Notes: generated by a model not told the origin, from the letters alone. 64,000 bases of DNA from Ancylobacter sp. Lp-2 (GCF_020523795.1 NZ_JAJALI010000009.1:62001-126000); one strand, 5' to 3'; shown: positions 35,737-47,264, counted from the first letter of the stretch. Made by a program: numbers and translations.

Positions 35737-37731
35737 TCAGCCCTTCTTGAGGCGGGCCTTGGCGGTGGCGGCGACGTTCTCGGCGGTGATGCCGAACTGC
35801 GCGAACACCTTGGGCGCCGGGCCGGAGGCGCCGAAGCCGTGCATGCCCACGAAGGCGGCGTCGGAGCCGACGATGGCGTCCCAGCCCTGGCGGATCGCCG
35901 CCTCGATGGCGACCTTCACCGGCGCGGTGCCGATGACCTGCTTGCGGGTCTCTTCCGGCTGGTTGAGGAACAGCTCGAAGCTCGGCACCGAGACCACACG
36001 GGTCGGGATGCCCTCGGCCTCGAGCAGGTCGCGGGCGGCGGCGGCGAGCGACACTTCCGAGCCGGTGGCGAACAGCGACACCTCGGCGTCGTCGGAGGCG
36101 GCGACGATCTCATAGGCGCCGCGCGCGGTGAGGCAGCGCTCATTGGCGTCGGTGCGCATTAGCGGCAGGTTCTGCCGGGTCAGCGCCAGCACGCTCGGGC
36201 CGTTCTTGCGCTCGAGGGCGATCTTCCACGCCTCGGCGGTCTCCACCGTGTCGCAGGGGCGGAACACCAGGAGGTTCGGGATGGCGCGCAGGGCGGCGAT
36301 CTGCTCCACCGGCTGGTGGGTCGGGCCGTCCTCGCCGACGCCGATCGAATCGTGGGTGAACACGTAGACGACGCGCACGCCCATCAGCGCCGCGAGGCGG
36401 ATCGAGGGGCGGCAATAGTCGGAGAACACCAGGAAGGTGCCGGCATAGGGGATGAAGCCGCCATGCAGGGCGATGCCGTTCAGCGCGGCGGCCATGCCGT
36501 GCTCGCGGATGCCCCAGTTGATGTAGCGGCCGTCATATTTCGGCGGCTCGACATAGACCGAGGTGGCCTTGGTCTTGGTGTTGTTGGAGTGGGTGAGGTC
36601 GGCCGAGCCGCCCACCATCTCCGGCAGCGCCGCGGTCAGCGCTTCCAGCACGATCTCGGAGGACTTGCGGGTGGCGACCGGGGTCTTGTCGGCCTGCGCC
36701 TTGGCGACGATGCCGGCGGTGACCTCGGCGAACTTGGACGGCAGCTCGCCGCGCACCCGGCGCTCGAACTCGCCGCGCTTGTCGTGGTCGGTGCCCTTCA
36801 GCCGCTCGTTCCAGCTCTTGTGCGCCTGGCGCGAACGCAGCCCGGCGAGGCGCCAGGCGTCGAGCACGTCGGTCGGCACCACGAAGGGCGGGGCTTCCCA
36901 GCCGAGCGCGGCGCGGGTGCCCGCGATCTCCTCGGCGCCGAGCGGGGCGCCGTGCACGCCGTTCGAGCCGGCCTTGGTGGGCGCGCCGAAGCCGATGGTG
37001 GTGCGGCAGGCGATCAGCGAGGGCTTCTCGGTGGTCTTGGCGCGCTCGAGGGCGGCGAGGATGGCCTCGGGGTCGTGGCCGTCGACGCGGGTGGCTTCCC
37101 AGCCGGAGGCTTCGAAGCGGGCGAGCTGGTCGGTCGCCACCGAGAGCGAGGTCGGGCCGTCGATGGTGATGTGGTTGTCGTCCCACAGCACGATCAGCTT
37201 GCCGAGCTTCTGGCGGCCGGCGATCTCGATCGCCTCCTCCGAGATGCCTTCCATCAGGCAGCCGTCGCCGGCGATGACATAGGTGTGGTGGTCGACGAGG
37301 TCGGAGCCGAACTGGGCGGCCAGCATGCGCTCGGCGAGCGCGAAGCCCACCGCGTTGGCGAGGCCCTGGCCGAGCGGGCCGGTGGTGGTCTCCACCCCGA
37401 CGGTGTGGCCGTATTCCGGGTGGCCGGGGGTCTTGGAGCCGAGCTGGCGGAAATTCTTGATGTCCTCGATGCTCATGCCCTCATAGCCGGTGAGGTAGAG
37501 CAGCGAGTAGATCAGCATCGAGCCGTGGCCGGCCGAGAGGATGAAACGGTCGCGATCCGGCCAGTGCGGGTCGGTGGGATCGTATTTCAGCACCTTGCCG
37601 AACAGCACGGTCGCGGCGTCGGCCATGCCCATCGGCATGCCGGGATGACCGGATTTGGCGGCCTCGACGGCGTCCATCGAGAGGAACCGGATGGCGTTGG
37701 CCATGCGATCGTGCTTTTCGCGGGTCGACAT
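35737..37731 (-). CDS. tkt: Transketolase
   Basis: 664 residues, ThDP-dependent, pentose phosphate pathway. Motifs are [14 protein letters not shown] at the N-terminus, [15 protein letters not shown] and [14 protein letters not shown] for ThDP binding, and the C-terminal domain [13 protein letters not shown]. The start at 37731 ([10 protein letters not shown]) is the family start. It is the first gene of the cluster and faces the DUF4164 gene across a 307-bp gap. Confidence 0.97.
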   Translation of the reverse strand: MSTREKHDRMANAIRFLSMDAVEAAKSGHPGMPMGMADAATVLFGKVLKYDPTDPHWPDRDRFILSAGHGSMLIYSLLYLTGYEGMSIEDIKNFRQLGSKTPGHPEYGHTVGVETTTGPLGQGLANAVGFALAERMLAAQFGSDLVDHHTYVIAGDGCLMEGISEEAIEIAGRQKLGKLIVLWDDNHITIDGPTSLSVATDQLARFEASGWEATRVDGHDPEAILAALERAKTTEKPSLIACRTTIGFGAPTKAGSNGVHGAPLGAEEIAGTRAALGWEAPPFVVPTDVLDAWRLAGLRSRQAHKSWNERLKGTDHDKRGEFERRVRGELPSKFAEVTAGIVAKAQADKTPVATRKSSEIVLEALTAALPEMVGGSADLTHSNNTKTKATSVYVEPPKYDGRYINWGIREHGMAAALNGIALHGGFIPYAGTFLVFSDYCRPSIRLAALMGVRVVYVFTHDSIGVGEDGPTHQPVEQIAALRAIPNLLVFRPCDTVETAEAWKIALERKNGPSVLALTRQNLPLMRTDANERCLTARGAYEIVAASDDAEVSLFATGSEVSLAAAARDLLEAEGIPTRVVSVPSFELFLNQPEETRKQVIGTAPVKVAIEAAIRQGWDAIVGSDAAFVGMHGFGASGPAPKVFAQFGITAENVAATAKARLKKG

Positions 37732-38038
37732 GAGGTCTGGTGACTCCCAGGGGCGCGTGTTCGGCGCGTGTGCGTTCGGGGGCAAAGGCGGGCGTAGAAT
37801 CGGCGGGCTTACGGGCGTGCCGCGTCGGGGCGGCCGTCGGCGCGCCGCATGTGGCCGCCCCGACGTCATCGGGGCCTGCCGCAGTGCGGCATCGACGGGC
37901 GCGAGTGATAGCATCACGGGTCGGCCTGTCAAAGGGCGCGACGGCCGGCGAGGGGCGGTTTGCGCCGGTTGACGCCCGGCGCCGGGCGAGCCCAATCTAG
38001 TCGAATCACGCCTTACGTTACCCATGGAGCGCGCCCGC
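37732..38038. other. Divergent intergenic region tkt / DUF4164, with inverted repeat
   Basis: 307 bp. A 13-bp perfect inverted repeat (CGTCGGGGCGGCC, 37823-37835; GGCCGCCCCGACG, 37853-37865) encloses a palindrome CGGCGCGCCG. No gene found. It presumably holds promoters for both genes. The repeat could be a cruciform or a regulator site. Confidence 0.55.
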
Positions 38039-38320
38039 ATGACCGATACGGCCCCGGTGGACGCCGCCGCGCGGCGCTTCAACGCCGCCATGGAGGCGCT
38101 GGAGGCGGCGGTGGAGCGCCGGCTCGACGTCGAGCGGCAGGAGGCGGCGCTCGCCGAGCAGGTCCATGTGCTCGGCGCCGATCGCTCCCGTCTCGCCGCC
38201 CAGCTCGACGGCGCGCAGGCGCAGGCCGAGCGGCTGATGGGGGCGAGCGACGAGGTCGCCCGCCGGCTCGGCGGCGCCATGGAAACCATCCGCGCGGTCC
38301 TCGCCGCGCACGAGCGGTGA
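38039..38320 (+). CDS. DUF4164 family coiled-coil protein
   Basis: 93 residues, Ala/Arg/Glu-rich helix: the core [20 protein letters not shown] leads to [15 protein letters not shown] and a last helix [12 protein letters not shown]. It is DUF4164-like. It precedes zapA by 9 bp, so the two are co-transcribed; a division-related role is inferred from this conserved neighbour. The alternative ATG at 38024 would add 5 residues; 38039 was chosen because GGAG lies 9 nt before. Confidence 0.85.
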   Translation: MTDTAPVDAAARRFNAAMEALEAAVERRLDVERQEAALAEQVHVLGADRSRLAAQLDGAQAQAERLMGASDEVARRLGGAMETIRAVLAAHER

Positions 38321-38329
38321 GATCCTGAT

Positions 38330-38713
38330 ATGGCCCATGTCACCGTCACCATTGCCGGGCGCGCCTACCGCATGGCCTGCGACGACGGCCAGGAGGAGCA
38401 CCTCTCCCGCCTCGGCCAGGAGGTCGACGCCCGCATCGACGATTTGCGCAAGGCGTTCGGCGAGATCGGCGACCAGCGGCTCAGCGTGATGGCGGCGATC
38501 ACGCTGGCCGACGAACTCAGCGAGCTGCGCCGTCGCCACCGCGTGCTGGAGCAGGAATTGCAATCCGAGCGTGTGCGCCTCGCCGTCGCCACCCAGCGCT
38601 CCGAGCTCGCCGAGCGCACCGTCTCCGACGCCTTCACCAAGGCCGCCGAACGCATGGAGCGCCTCGCCCGCGAGCTCGGCACCAGCCCGTCTTCCGACGT
38701 GGGAATGGGCTAG
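38330..38713 (+). CDS. zapA: Cell division protein ZapA
   Basis: 127 residues. ZapA promotes FtsZ ring assembly. The N-terminal beta domain [20 protein letters not shown] is followed by the long dimer helix ([38 protein letters not shown]). This is the short alphaproteobacterial form with an extended, less conserved C-terminus. It follows DUF4164 directly. Confidence 0.93.
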   Translation: MAHVTVTIAGRAYRMACDDGQEEHLSRLGQEVDARIDDLRKAFGEIGDQRLSVMAAITLADELSELRRRHRVLEQELQSERVRLAVATQRSELAERTVSDAFTKAAERMERLARELGTSPSSDVGMG

Positions 38714-38790
38714 GGTTGCGCACTTCTTAACTTGCTCGCAATGGTTGTGTGATCTAGTTTCCGCACCGGGGATGAATTCCGGGGGGAATC

Positions 38791-40043
38791 ATGGATCGCG
38801 TGTTCGTTCGTCTGCCGACGAAGCAGCTGAAGCTCGATCTGCTGCAGGGGGTGGCGCTCGATCTGAAGGGGCATGTGCCGCGCACCTCGGTTTCAAATCC
38901 CGATACGCTGGTGATGCAGGTCGGGGACGAGGAGCGCTGCCGCCTCGAGTCGCTGGGCGCCACCATTTTCGAGAACGTCACCTTCACGGTGCTGCCGGAT
39001 GCCGACGACGACCATGGCGATTTCGACCGCCCGCAGGAGTCGCGCCTGCAGGCCTGGCAGGGCCTGCTCGGCGACGCGGCCGACGGCGATCTCGGCCAGG
39101 TGATGCAGCAGATCCGCGCACCGCAGGCCTGGCGTCATAGCCGGGGCCGGGGCGTCACCATCGCGGTCGTCGACACCGGCATCTCGGACGGGTTGCTGGA
39201 GATCGGCCGGCGCCGTCGCTCCCCGGTCAATCTCGCCTTGGCGCATCGCGCGACGCCGTGGGAGGACACGATGGGGCACGGCTCGATGTGCGCGGCGATC
39301 GCCGCCGGCTCGTCGCTCACCGGCCGCTATGACGGCGTCGCGCCGGAGGCCACGGTGATCGCGGCGCGCTGCAACCTGTGTTCCGACGACGTTCTCGCCG
39401 TCTACGACAATCTTATCGAGGCGCGGGACGCCGGCCTCATCGAGGGGCCGGTCGTCGCGACGAATTCCTATGGCGTCCGGATCTGCCAGTCGCCGGGCTA
39501 CATGCCGGGCGACCACCCTTTCATGAGGGCCATCGAGGCGGCGGTAGCGCGCGGTATCTTCGTCTGCTTCGCCGCCGGCAACTATCATGCGGGCGCCCTG
39601 TGCCAGTTCCAGCCGGACGACTGTGGCCCCAATTCCATCTGGGGCCGAATTCGCACGATCTGGTCATGAGCGTCGGCACGGTGAACCGGGAGCTCAGCAA
39701 TTGCGACAGGTCGACCCCGCACTGCAATTCCAGCCGCGGGCCGGGCGAATGGGCGGCCCTGCATCCCAAGCCGGACTGCGTGGCGCCCACCTATGGCGAA
39801 GTGTCGTGGGGGGCGAGCTATCGGCGTGGACGATGGTGGGGCACGTCGGGGGCCTGTCCGCAGGTCGCCGGCCTCGCCGCCCTCATCCTGTCGCTCGCGC
39901 CCGCGGCCACACCCGCGCAGGTTGCCGACATCATCCGCAAAACTTGCTCTTTGCTGGAGGAGGGACCACACTGCGTGGGCAGGGGACTGATCGACTGCGA
40001 GGCCGCGGTCGAGAGGGCCCGCCACGAGTGGGGCGTGGTTTAG
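38791..40043 (+). pseudogene. Subtilisin-like (S8) serine protease, frameshifted
   Basis: The frame from 38791 reaches a stop at 39669 (292 residues) with Asp128 in VVDTGISD, His163 in MGHGSMCAAI and the oxyanion Asn in FAAGNYHAG. The catalytic Ser segment (WGTSGACPQVAGLAALIL) lies downstream in the -1 frame, ending at 40043. One missing base in the G run at 39641-39644 would restore a continuous protein of about 417 residues reading IWGPNSHDLVMSVG. The N-terminal 100 residues (KLDLLQGVALDLKG ... LESLGATIFENVTFTVLP) may be a pro- or regulatory domain. It is either a recent pseudogene or a base-calling error. Confidence 0.85.
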
Positions 40044-40134
40044 CTGGGCGGGTTTGGCACAACCGCAGGTGCTGCCTGCCTCGTTATCCTTGAGAGCGTG
40101 GGCGCGGGGTCGCCCCGGCCGTCGGAGGATACAG

Positions 40135-40365
40135 GTGCTGCTTCGTTTTGAAACTCAGAATGAGAGAAGCAATTTTTTCACGCGCGTCCGGCAATTGGAG
40201 CCGAAGCTCGAGGGGTTTCTGCGCGCCTCCTATTCGCAGCCGACCGTGGTGACGGTGAGGGTCGACGACCAGCGCGACCAGCAGCGGCTGCTGTCGATCG
40301 CCCGCCAGGGCGCCACCGTGAAGATCTTCGACGACGTGCCGTTCACGCCCCTCGGCGCGCGCTGA
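40135..40365 (+). CDS. Small protein resembling the subtilase N-terminal domain
   Basis: 76 residues from a GTG with GGAGG 6 nt upstream (40124-40128). The C-terminal half (VVTVRVDDQRDQQRLLSIAR then QGATVKIFDDVPFTPLG) resembles the N-terminal segment of the subtilase just upstream (V-x-V-x-D-E, then LESLGATIFENVTFTVLP): both have a GAT-(I/V) strand followed by V-x-FT-x-L. It could therefore be a stand-alone inhibitor or pro-domain for the protease. Local base composition is lower in GC than neighbours. Confidence 0.55.
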   Translation: MLLRFETQNERSNFFTRVRQLEPKLEGFLRASYSQPTVVTVRVDDQRDQQRLLSIARQGATVKIFDDVPFTPLGAR

Positions 40366-40462
40366 GCGCCTGGAATGGCCGACTGAGCCCTTGACGGTGA
40401 GCGCCGCGGGCGGCACAGGGTCTCCATCGCACTTGTCCGTTCAGCTCGCCGGAACCGTCCCC

Positions 40463-41251
40463 ATGATCCGCTCCCCCCTGATGACCGTCATGGTCGCTGC
40501 CGTGCGCAAGGCCGGCCGCTCCCTCGTCCGCGACTTCGGCGAGGTCGAGAACCTGCAGGTCTCGCTCAAGGGGCCGGCCAATTTCGTCTCCAACGCCGAC
40601 CGCAAGGCCGAGCGCATCCTGCATGAGGAACTCTCCAAGGCGCGGCCGAATTTCGGCTTCATCATGGAGGAGAGCGGCGAGCGCGAGGGCAGCGATGAAT
40701 CGCATCGCTGGATCGTCGATCCGCTCGACGGCACTACCAATTTCCTGCACGGCATCCCGCTGTTCTGCATCTCGGTGGCGCTGGTGCGCGACGGGGTGCC
40801 GGTCGCCGGGGTGATCTTCAATCCCGTGACCGACGAGATGTTCATCGCCGAGAAGGGCGCCGGCGCCTTCATGAACGACCGGCGCATCCGCGTCGCCGCC
40901 CGCTCGGCGCTGGCCGACAGCGTCATCTGCTGCGGCCTGCCGCATATGGGGCGCGGCGACCTCGCCGGCTTCGGGCGCGAATATGCCGCGCTCGCCCCGC
41001 GCGTCGCCGGCCTGCGCCGCACCGGCACCGCGGCGCTCGACCTCGCCTGGGTGGCGGCCGGGCGTTTCGACGGCTTCTGGGAGCGCAACCTGTCGTCCTG
41101 GGACATGGCGGCCGGCATCATCCTGGTGCGCGAGGCCGGCGGCTACGTCTCCGATCTCGCCGATGGCGACAAGATGCTGGCCAAGGGCGAGATCATCGCC
41201 GGCAATGAAGGCATCCGCCGCGACCTTCTCAACCTGCTGCGCAAGGCCTGA
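40463..41251 (+). CDS. Inositol monophosphatase family protein (SuhB-like)
   Basis: 262 residues with the metal-binding motifs EESGE (Glu), DPLDGTTNFLHG and WDMAAGIILVREAGG. Length fits SuhB. Upstream in-frame ATG exists (40391) but the family N-terminus MIRSPLMTVMVAAVRKAGRS starts at 40463. Substrate, inositol phosphate or another sugar phosphate, is unresolved. The gene ends just before a 10-bp inverted repeat. Confidence 0.92.
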   Translation: MIRSPLMTVMVAAVRKAGRSLVRDFGEVENLQVSLKGPANFVSNADRKAERILHEELSKARPNFGFIMEESGEREGSDESHRWIVDPLDGTTNFLHGIPLFCISVALVRDGVPVAGVIFNPVTDEMFIAEKGAGAFMNDRRIRVAARSALADSVICCGLPHMGRGDLAGFGREYAALAPRVAGLRRTGTAALDLAWVAAGRFDGFWERNLSSWDMAAGIILVREAGGYVSDLADGDKMLAKGEIIAGNEGIRRDLLNLLRKA

Positions 41252-41278
41252 GAATTCCGCGCATATTCCGCGGAATTC
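41252..41278 (+). terminator. Inverted repeat after IMPase gene
   Basis: GAATTCCGCG (41252-41261) and CGCGGAATTC (41269-41278) with a 7-nt loop. No T-tract follows, so it may be a weak terminator or an operator. Confidence 0.5.
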
Positions 41279-41383
41279 CGCTGGTGCGCGTTTCATTTCG
41301 AACGCGCTGTGGCATAGTCCGGCCTTGATTTCGGTGGCCGCTGTCCTAACGCGGTTGCCGCGTGCAGGAGACGGCCACCGGCA

Positions 41384-42472
41384 ATGGACGCGAACGACCC
41401 CTTTCACAAGCTGTCTTCGCCCCGCATCTTCCTGGTGCGGATGTTCGTGTTCCTTCTGCTGTGCGCGGCGCTCGGCTCCGTGCTGCACGAGCAGATCTGG
41501 CGGGCGTTCCTCTACAATCCCGGGCTGAACGGCGTCATCTTCGGCGTGCTCGCCATCGGCATCCTGTTCGCCTTCCGCCAGGTGTTCCGCCTGCTGCCGG
41601 AAGTCGAGTGGGTGAACGCGTTCCGCCTGGTCGATCCCGGCATCGAGGTGCGGCGCAACCCGGTGCTGCTGGCGCCGATGGCGGCGCTGCTCGGCGACCG
41701 CGTCGGTCGCATGACCATCTCGCAGATGACCATGCGCAGCATCATGGAGTCGATCGGCACCCGCCTCGACGAGGGCCGGGACCTGCTGCGCTACCTCACC
41801 GGCCTGCTGGTGTTCCTCGGCCTGCTCGGCACGTTCTGGGGCCTGATCGAGACCGTCGGCTCCATTGGCGGGGTGATCGCCTCGCTCGATGTCGGGCCGA
41901 ATTCCGGCTCGGTGTTCGACGCCATGAAGACCGGCCTCGCCGCGCCGCTGTCGGGCATGGGCATCTCGTTCTCGTCCTCGCTGTTCGGCCTCGCCGGCTC
42001 GCTGATCCTCGGCTTCCTCGATTTGCAGGCCGGGCAGGCGCAGAACCGCTTCTACACCGATCTTGAGGACTGGCTCGCCACCACGGTGGAGGATCTCGGC
42101 GTCGAGAAGGTGACGAAGCCGGTGCCGGCGCCGCTGCCGGTCGCCCTGCCGGCGACGCCGGTCACCCCGGCCGGCCCGGCGCCGCTGCCGTCGCCCTCGG
42201 CCTTCCTGCCGCCGCCCGGCCTCAGCCAGCTCGACCTCAACCACCTCACCGACGCCGTCGCCCGGCTCGACCGCACCATGACCGAGGCCGGCTCGCAGCG
42301 TGTCACCACCGCGATGGCGCATCTCGCCGAAAGCCTGCAGGGCCTGGTGCAGCATATGCGCTCGGAGCAGCAGATGGTGCGCGACTGGGTGGAGGCGCAG
42401 GCCGAGCAGCAGAAGGACATCAAGAAGCTGCTCGAGCGGCTCGCCCGCGAGAGCGACCGCGAGCGGGCCTGA
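41384..42472 (+). CDS. MotA/TolQ/ExbB-type proton channel subunit
   Basis: 362 residues. Helices at about 15-35 and 45-65 are followed by a cytoplasmic loop. Two C-terminal helices follow (LTGLLVFLGLLGTFWGLIET and GMGISFSSSLFGLAGSLILG), which match the MotA/ExbB signature. A Pro-rich and helical cytoplasmic tail (about 245-362) ends it. It precedes an OmpA/MotB-like gene by 13 bp. The pair is probably an ion-driven, peptidoglycan-anchored complex, but its role is unknown. Flagellar genes are absent. Confidence 0.88.
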   Translation: MDANDPFHKLSSPRIFLVRMFVFLLLCAALGSVLHEQIWRAFLYNPGLNGVIFGVLAIGILFAFRQVFRLLPEVEWVNAFRLVDPGIEVRRNPVLLAPMAALLGDRVGRMTISQMTMRSIMESIGTRLDEGRDLLRYLTGLLVFLGLLGTFWGLIETVGSIGGVIASLDVGPNSGSVFDAMKTGLAAPLSGMGISFSSSLFGLAGSLILGFLDLQAGQAQNRFYTDLEDWLATTVEDLGVEKVTKPVPAPLPVALPATPVTPAGPAPLPSPSAFLPPPGLSQLDLNHLTDAVARLDRTMTEAGSQRVTTAMAHLAESLQGLVQHMRSEQQMVRDWVEAQAEQQKDIKKLLERLARESDRERA

Positions 42473-42485
42473 GGAGGGCGGGTCC

Positions 42486-43523
42486 ATGGCGCTGGGACGC
42501 TCCCGCGGTCGCGAACGTACGATCGATTACTGGCCCGGCTTCGTCGACGCGCTGTCGACGCTGCTGATGGTCTTCATCTTCCTGTTGTCGGTGTTCGTGC
42601 TGGCGCAGTTCTTCCTGACCCAGGAGATGACCGGCAAGGACGACGCAATGTCGCGGCTGCAGGCGCAGATCCGCGCGCTCACCGACCAGCTGGCGCTGGA
42701 GCGCGCCGGCCAGGACGAGAGCTCCTCCGAGATCGGCAATCTGCGCGCCAGCCTGCTGGCGCTGGAGAAGGAGCGCACCGATCTGCTCGACGCCGCCGAG
42801 GCCGCCGCCTCGGTGCCGGCCGACCTGTCGGCCGCGCAGGGCCAGAACGCCGAGCTCGGCCGCCAGCTGGCGCAGCAGAAGGACGCCACCACCGACGCCG
42901 CCCAGCAGATCGCGCTGCTCAACCAGCAGATCGCCGCGCTGCGCAAGCAGGTGGCGGCGCTGGACGAGGCGCTGAACATCGCCGAGAAGAAGGACAGCGA
43001 GAGTCAGGCCCGCCTCACCGATCTCGGCCGCCGGCTCAATGTCGCGCTGGCGCAGCGTGTGCAGGAGCTCACCCGCTACCGCTCGGAGTTCTTCGGCCGG
43101 CTGAACGCCATTCTCGGCAACCGGCCGGGCATCCGCGTGGTCGGCGACCGCTTCGTGTTCCAGTCGGAGATCTTCTTCGACCGCGCCTCTTCCAATCTGC
43201 GCCCGGAATCGATGCCGGCGCTGGACCAGATCGCCGCGGCGCTGATCCAGCTGGAGAAGGAGATCCCCTCCGACCTCGCCTGGGTGCTGCGCGTCGACGG
43301 CCATACCGACGACCGGCCGATCCAGACGCCGCAATTCCCCTCCAACTGGGAACTGTCGGCGGCGCGCGCCATCGCGGTGGTGCAGTATCTGGCGGGCAAG
43401 GGCGTGTCGCCGCAGCATCTGGTCGCCGCCGGCTTCGGCGAGTACCAGCCGCTCGACGGCAGCGACAGCGACGAGGCGCGCAACCGCAACCGCCGTATCG
43501 AGCTGAAGCTCACCGAGCGCTAG
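42486..43523 (+). CDS. MotB/OmpA-type peptidoglycan-binding partner
   Basis: 345 residues with one N-terminal helix (FVDALSTLLMVFIFLLSVFV, about 20-40, with the Asp expected in MotB-type partners in WPGFVDAL). A long Gln/Ala/Glu coiled coil (about 45-190) follows. The C-terminal OmpA domain has VDGHTDDRPIQTPQFPSNWE, LSAARAIAVVQYL and NRNRRIELKLTER. The start at 42486 was chosen for this N-terminus. It is co-transcribed with the MotA-like gene. Confidence 0.88.
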   Translation: MALGRSRGRERTIDYWPGFVDALSTLLMVFIFLLSVFVLAQFFLTQEMTGKDDAMSRLQAQIRALTDQLALERAGQDESSSEIGNLRASLLALEKERTDLLDAAEAAASVPADLSAAQGQNAELGRQLAQQKDATTDAAQQIALLNQQIAALRKQVAALDEALNIAEKKDSESQARLTDLGRRLNVALAQRVQELTRYRSEFFGRLNAILGNRPGIRVVGDRFVFQSEIFFDRASSNLRPESMPALDQIAAALIQLEKEIPSDLAWVLRVDGHTDDRPIQTPQFPSNWELSAARAIAVVQYLAGKGVSPQHLVAAGFGEYQPLDGSDSDEARNRNRRIELKLTER

Positions 43524-43566
43524 GAGCGGGCGATGGAGCGGCCGGCGACGAAAGGCGGACGCTGAG

Positions 43567-44049
43567 ATGATCCCTCCCGGTTCGCCCCTGCTGCGCGGCT
43601 TCGGCTGGGAGCAGATGCCGGCTCTGGCCGATCTGTGGGTCGAGAGCTGGCAGGAAGCCATGCCGGAGATCGATTTCGAGGCGCGACGCGGCTGGCTGTG
43701 CCGGCGCATCGGCGTGCTGATCGACGCCGGCACGCGGGTGGAGACGGCGGTGGACGACGCCGGCCGGGCGCTGGGCTTCGTCACCGTGGATCCGTCGACC
43801 GGCTATGTCGACCAGCTGGTGGTGCATCCCGACCATTGGGGGCGCGGCATCGCGCGGGCGCTGATCGAGGCGGCCGCGACGGCCTCGCCGACCAGCCTGA
43901 CGCTGGACGTCAACGAGGAGAACGACCGTGCGGTGCGCTTCTACGCGACGCTGGGCTTCGTGGTGACGGCGCACGGCACCAACCCGACCTCCGGCCGCCC
44001 GACGCTCAGGATGGAGCGGCGCGCCGCGCCGGCGCCGTCCGCCGGCTGA
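43567..44049 (+). CDS. GNAT N-acetyltransferase
   Basis: 160 residues with the acetyl-CoA loop VDQLVVHPDHWGRGIARALI and a C-terminal LDVNEENDRAVRFYATLGFV motif. Substrate is unknown. It is 43 bp after the MotB-like gene and convergent with the ABC exporter. Confidence 0.88.
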   Translation: MIPPGSPLLRGFGWEQMPALADLWVESWQEAMPEIDFEARRGWLCRRIGVLIDAGTRVETAVDDAGRALGFVTVDPSTGYVDQLVVHPDHWGRGIARALIEAAATASPTSLTLDVNEENDRAVRFYATLGFVVTAHGTNPTSGRPTLRMERRAAPAPSAG

Positions 44050-44083
44050 GCCGTCGCCGCGCTGGCGGAACCGGGGCGACCGT

Positions 44084-45937
<1,854 letters not shown>

Positions 45938-46020
45938 GGATTTCCGGCAGGATCGTTTTTGAAGATCGCCGCGTGGCTCCCTCGGAAGGGGCCGGCCCCG
46001 CGGCGGCGAGGATGCAACCC

Positions 46021-46245
46021 ATGAAGAGCAACATCCATCCCGACTACCACTTTGTGAAAGTGGTGATGACGGACGGCACCGAGTACACGACCCGGTCGAC
46101 CTACGGCAAGGAGGGCGACACCCTTCAGCTCGACATCGACCCCAAGGTTCACCCGGCCTGGACCGGCGGTTCGACGCAGCTGCTCGACCGCGGCGGCCGC
46201 GTGTCCCGCTTCCAGAAGAAGTTCGCCGGCTTCCTCAAGGCCTGA
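46021..46245 (+). CDS. rpmE: 50S ribosomal protein L31
   Basis: 74 residues, [23 protein letters not shown]..., with no CxxC motif, i.e. the zinc-independent type. Conserved [19 protein letters not shown] and [12 protein letters not shown]. Start at 46021 (ATG AAG) with a purine-rich site upstream; an ATG three codons earlier is unlikely. A hairpin terminator follows. Confidence 0.97.
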   Translation: MKSNIHPDYHFVKVVMTDGTEYTTRSTYGKEGDTLQLDIDPKVHPAWTGGSTQLLDRGGRVSRFQKKFAGFLKA

Positions 46246-46287
46246 TCGGGCCTCGAAGCCGTCGCGCTTCGCGACGACGACTACCCG

Positions 46288-46316
46288 AAACCCCCGTGCC
46301 GCGCGCGGGGGTTTTC
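46288..46316 (+). terminator. Terminator after rpmE
   Basis: Stem CCCCCG / CGGGGG with flanking AAA and TTTT (AAACCCCCG ... CGGGGGTTTTCG). A second hairpin GTCGCGCTTCGCGAC lies just before it. Confidence 0.8.
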
Positions 46317-46420
46317 GTTTGTCGTCATGGCTTTAGACAATGGGGCTTCAGGCAATTGGCCTCGCGCCCGGCGCCCCGCCGCGTCCGCGCGGGGTTTTCC
46401 CGTGCCGGCCGCGCGTCGCC

Positions 46421-47008
46421 TCACGGGCGTTCGAAGGCGGAACGCAGCCGACCGATCTGGCCGGCCACCGCATTGACCGGGCGCTCGCCGGGCCGGCGCG
46501 CCCGTAGCGCCGCGTCGAGCTGCCGCACCCGCCGTTCGAGGTCGAGGCTGCGCAGGATCAGCGCCGCCAGCGGTGCCGGCAGCCGCGGATCCGGCTCGGG
46601 CGTGGGCGCCTCGGCGCCGAGATCGACCTTGTCGGCCTCGCGGCGGGCGGTCTCGGCGCTCATGTCGCCCTCGCTCACCGCCTTCTGCAGCAGCAGCCAG
46701 GAGGTGAGGTTCATCAGCCGCGTCGACAGAAGGCGGCTCTCCTCGGCATAGGCGGCCTGCGCGCGGCGCTCCAGCGCGGCGCAATCGGCCCGACCGGGCC
46801 CGTCGAGATAGTCGGCGCTGGCGTCGATCAGCGCGATGCCCTCGGCGTACAGCGCCGCGAAGGCCGGGGAGGCGACCCGCCGCGCGGCAAGGTTCACCAG
46901 TCGCCCGTCAGCGGCGTCCGCCGGCGCGGTCGGCCCGTGCCCGCCGAGACCCGCCCCGTCCGAGCTCGATCCGCCGAAACCCCGCCTGTCGGGTGTCCGC
47001 TTCGCCAT
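46421..47008 (-). CDS. DUF1465 family protein
   Basis: 195 residues from ATG 47008 (MAKRTPDRRGFGG). The conserved core runs from RVASPAFAALYAEGIALIDA through ERRAQAAYAEESRLLSTRLM to NLTSWLLLQKAVSEG. No known biochemical function. A longer frame upstream exists but the family N-terminal core begins after the chosen ATG. The upstream 335 bp carry a predicted sRNA and CtrA site. Confidence 0.88.
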   Translation of the reverse strand: MAKRTPDRRGFGGSSSDGAGLGGHGPTAPADAADGRLVNLAARRVASPAFAALYAEGIALIDASADYLDGPGRADCAALERRAQAAYAEESRLLSTRLMNLTSWLLLQKAVSEGDMSAETARREADKVDLGAEAPTPEPDPRLPAPLAALILRSLDLERRVRQLDAALRARRPGERPVNAVAGQIGRLRSAFERP

Positions 47009-47164
47009 CTCCGTCACTCCGCGCCGGCACGGCGGCTTCGCCACGCCCGATTCGCCCGCCCCGCCCGCAATCCCGAGCATGATGTCGCGCGCGCCGGGCC
47101 GGCTGTCCAGTCGCACGCGACGGACGGCGCCAATGTCCCCGCAACCCACCATCCGGGTGCAGGG

Positions 47165-47258
47165 CCAAAAAAGAGCCGCCCGCAGGCGGCTCGATAGGTG
47201 AAGACAGGGAGGCGTCAAACAGAGTGACAGGCGCCACTCGCGTCCAGATGCTGGACTG
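47165..47258 (-). ncRNA. Predicted CtrA-controlled small RNA with intrinsic terminator
   Basis: No protein gene lies between DUF1465 and DUF1192 (47009-47343). On the minus strand, a -10-like CATTAT (47270-47265) is followed by a segment of about 94 nt: hairpin GTCCAG-CAT-CTGGAC (47256-47242), an unstructured CCTCCCTGTCTTCACCT stretch, then terminator GAGCCGCC / GGCGGCTC (47192-47173) and six T residues. The pyrimidine-rich CCTCCC segment could pair with ribosome-binding sites. Family not recognised; the 5' end is inferred from the -10. Confidence 0.5.
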
Positions 47259-47264
47259 TCCCCG

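Noticed and set aside
33179-37731. Calvin-cycle (cbb) operon
   Set aside because: tkt, gap, pgk and fba occur together, but no rbcL, prk or cbbR is present in the window, and the aldolase is class I. It reads as a glycolysis and pentose phosphate cluster.
39630-39669. Programmed ribosomal frameshift in the subtilase
   Set aside because: The sequence TGG-GGC-CGA is not a canonical slippery heptamer and no downstream stimulator hairpin is obvious. A simple base loss in a G run explains it.
41384-43523. MotA/MotB-like pair as part of a Zorya-type defence system
   Set aside because: Neighbours are an IMPase and a GNAT gene, and no helicase or nuclease (ZorC/D/E-type) gene is present. The subunits have a short tail and OmpA-type domain, unlike the long ZorA tail. 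A housekeeping motor is more likely.
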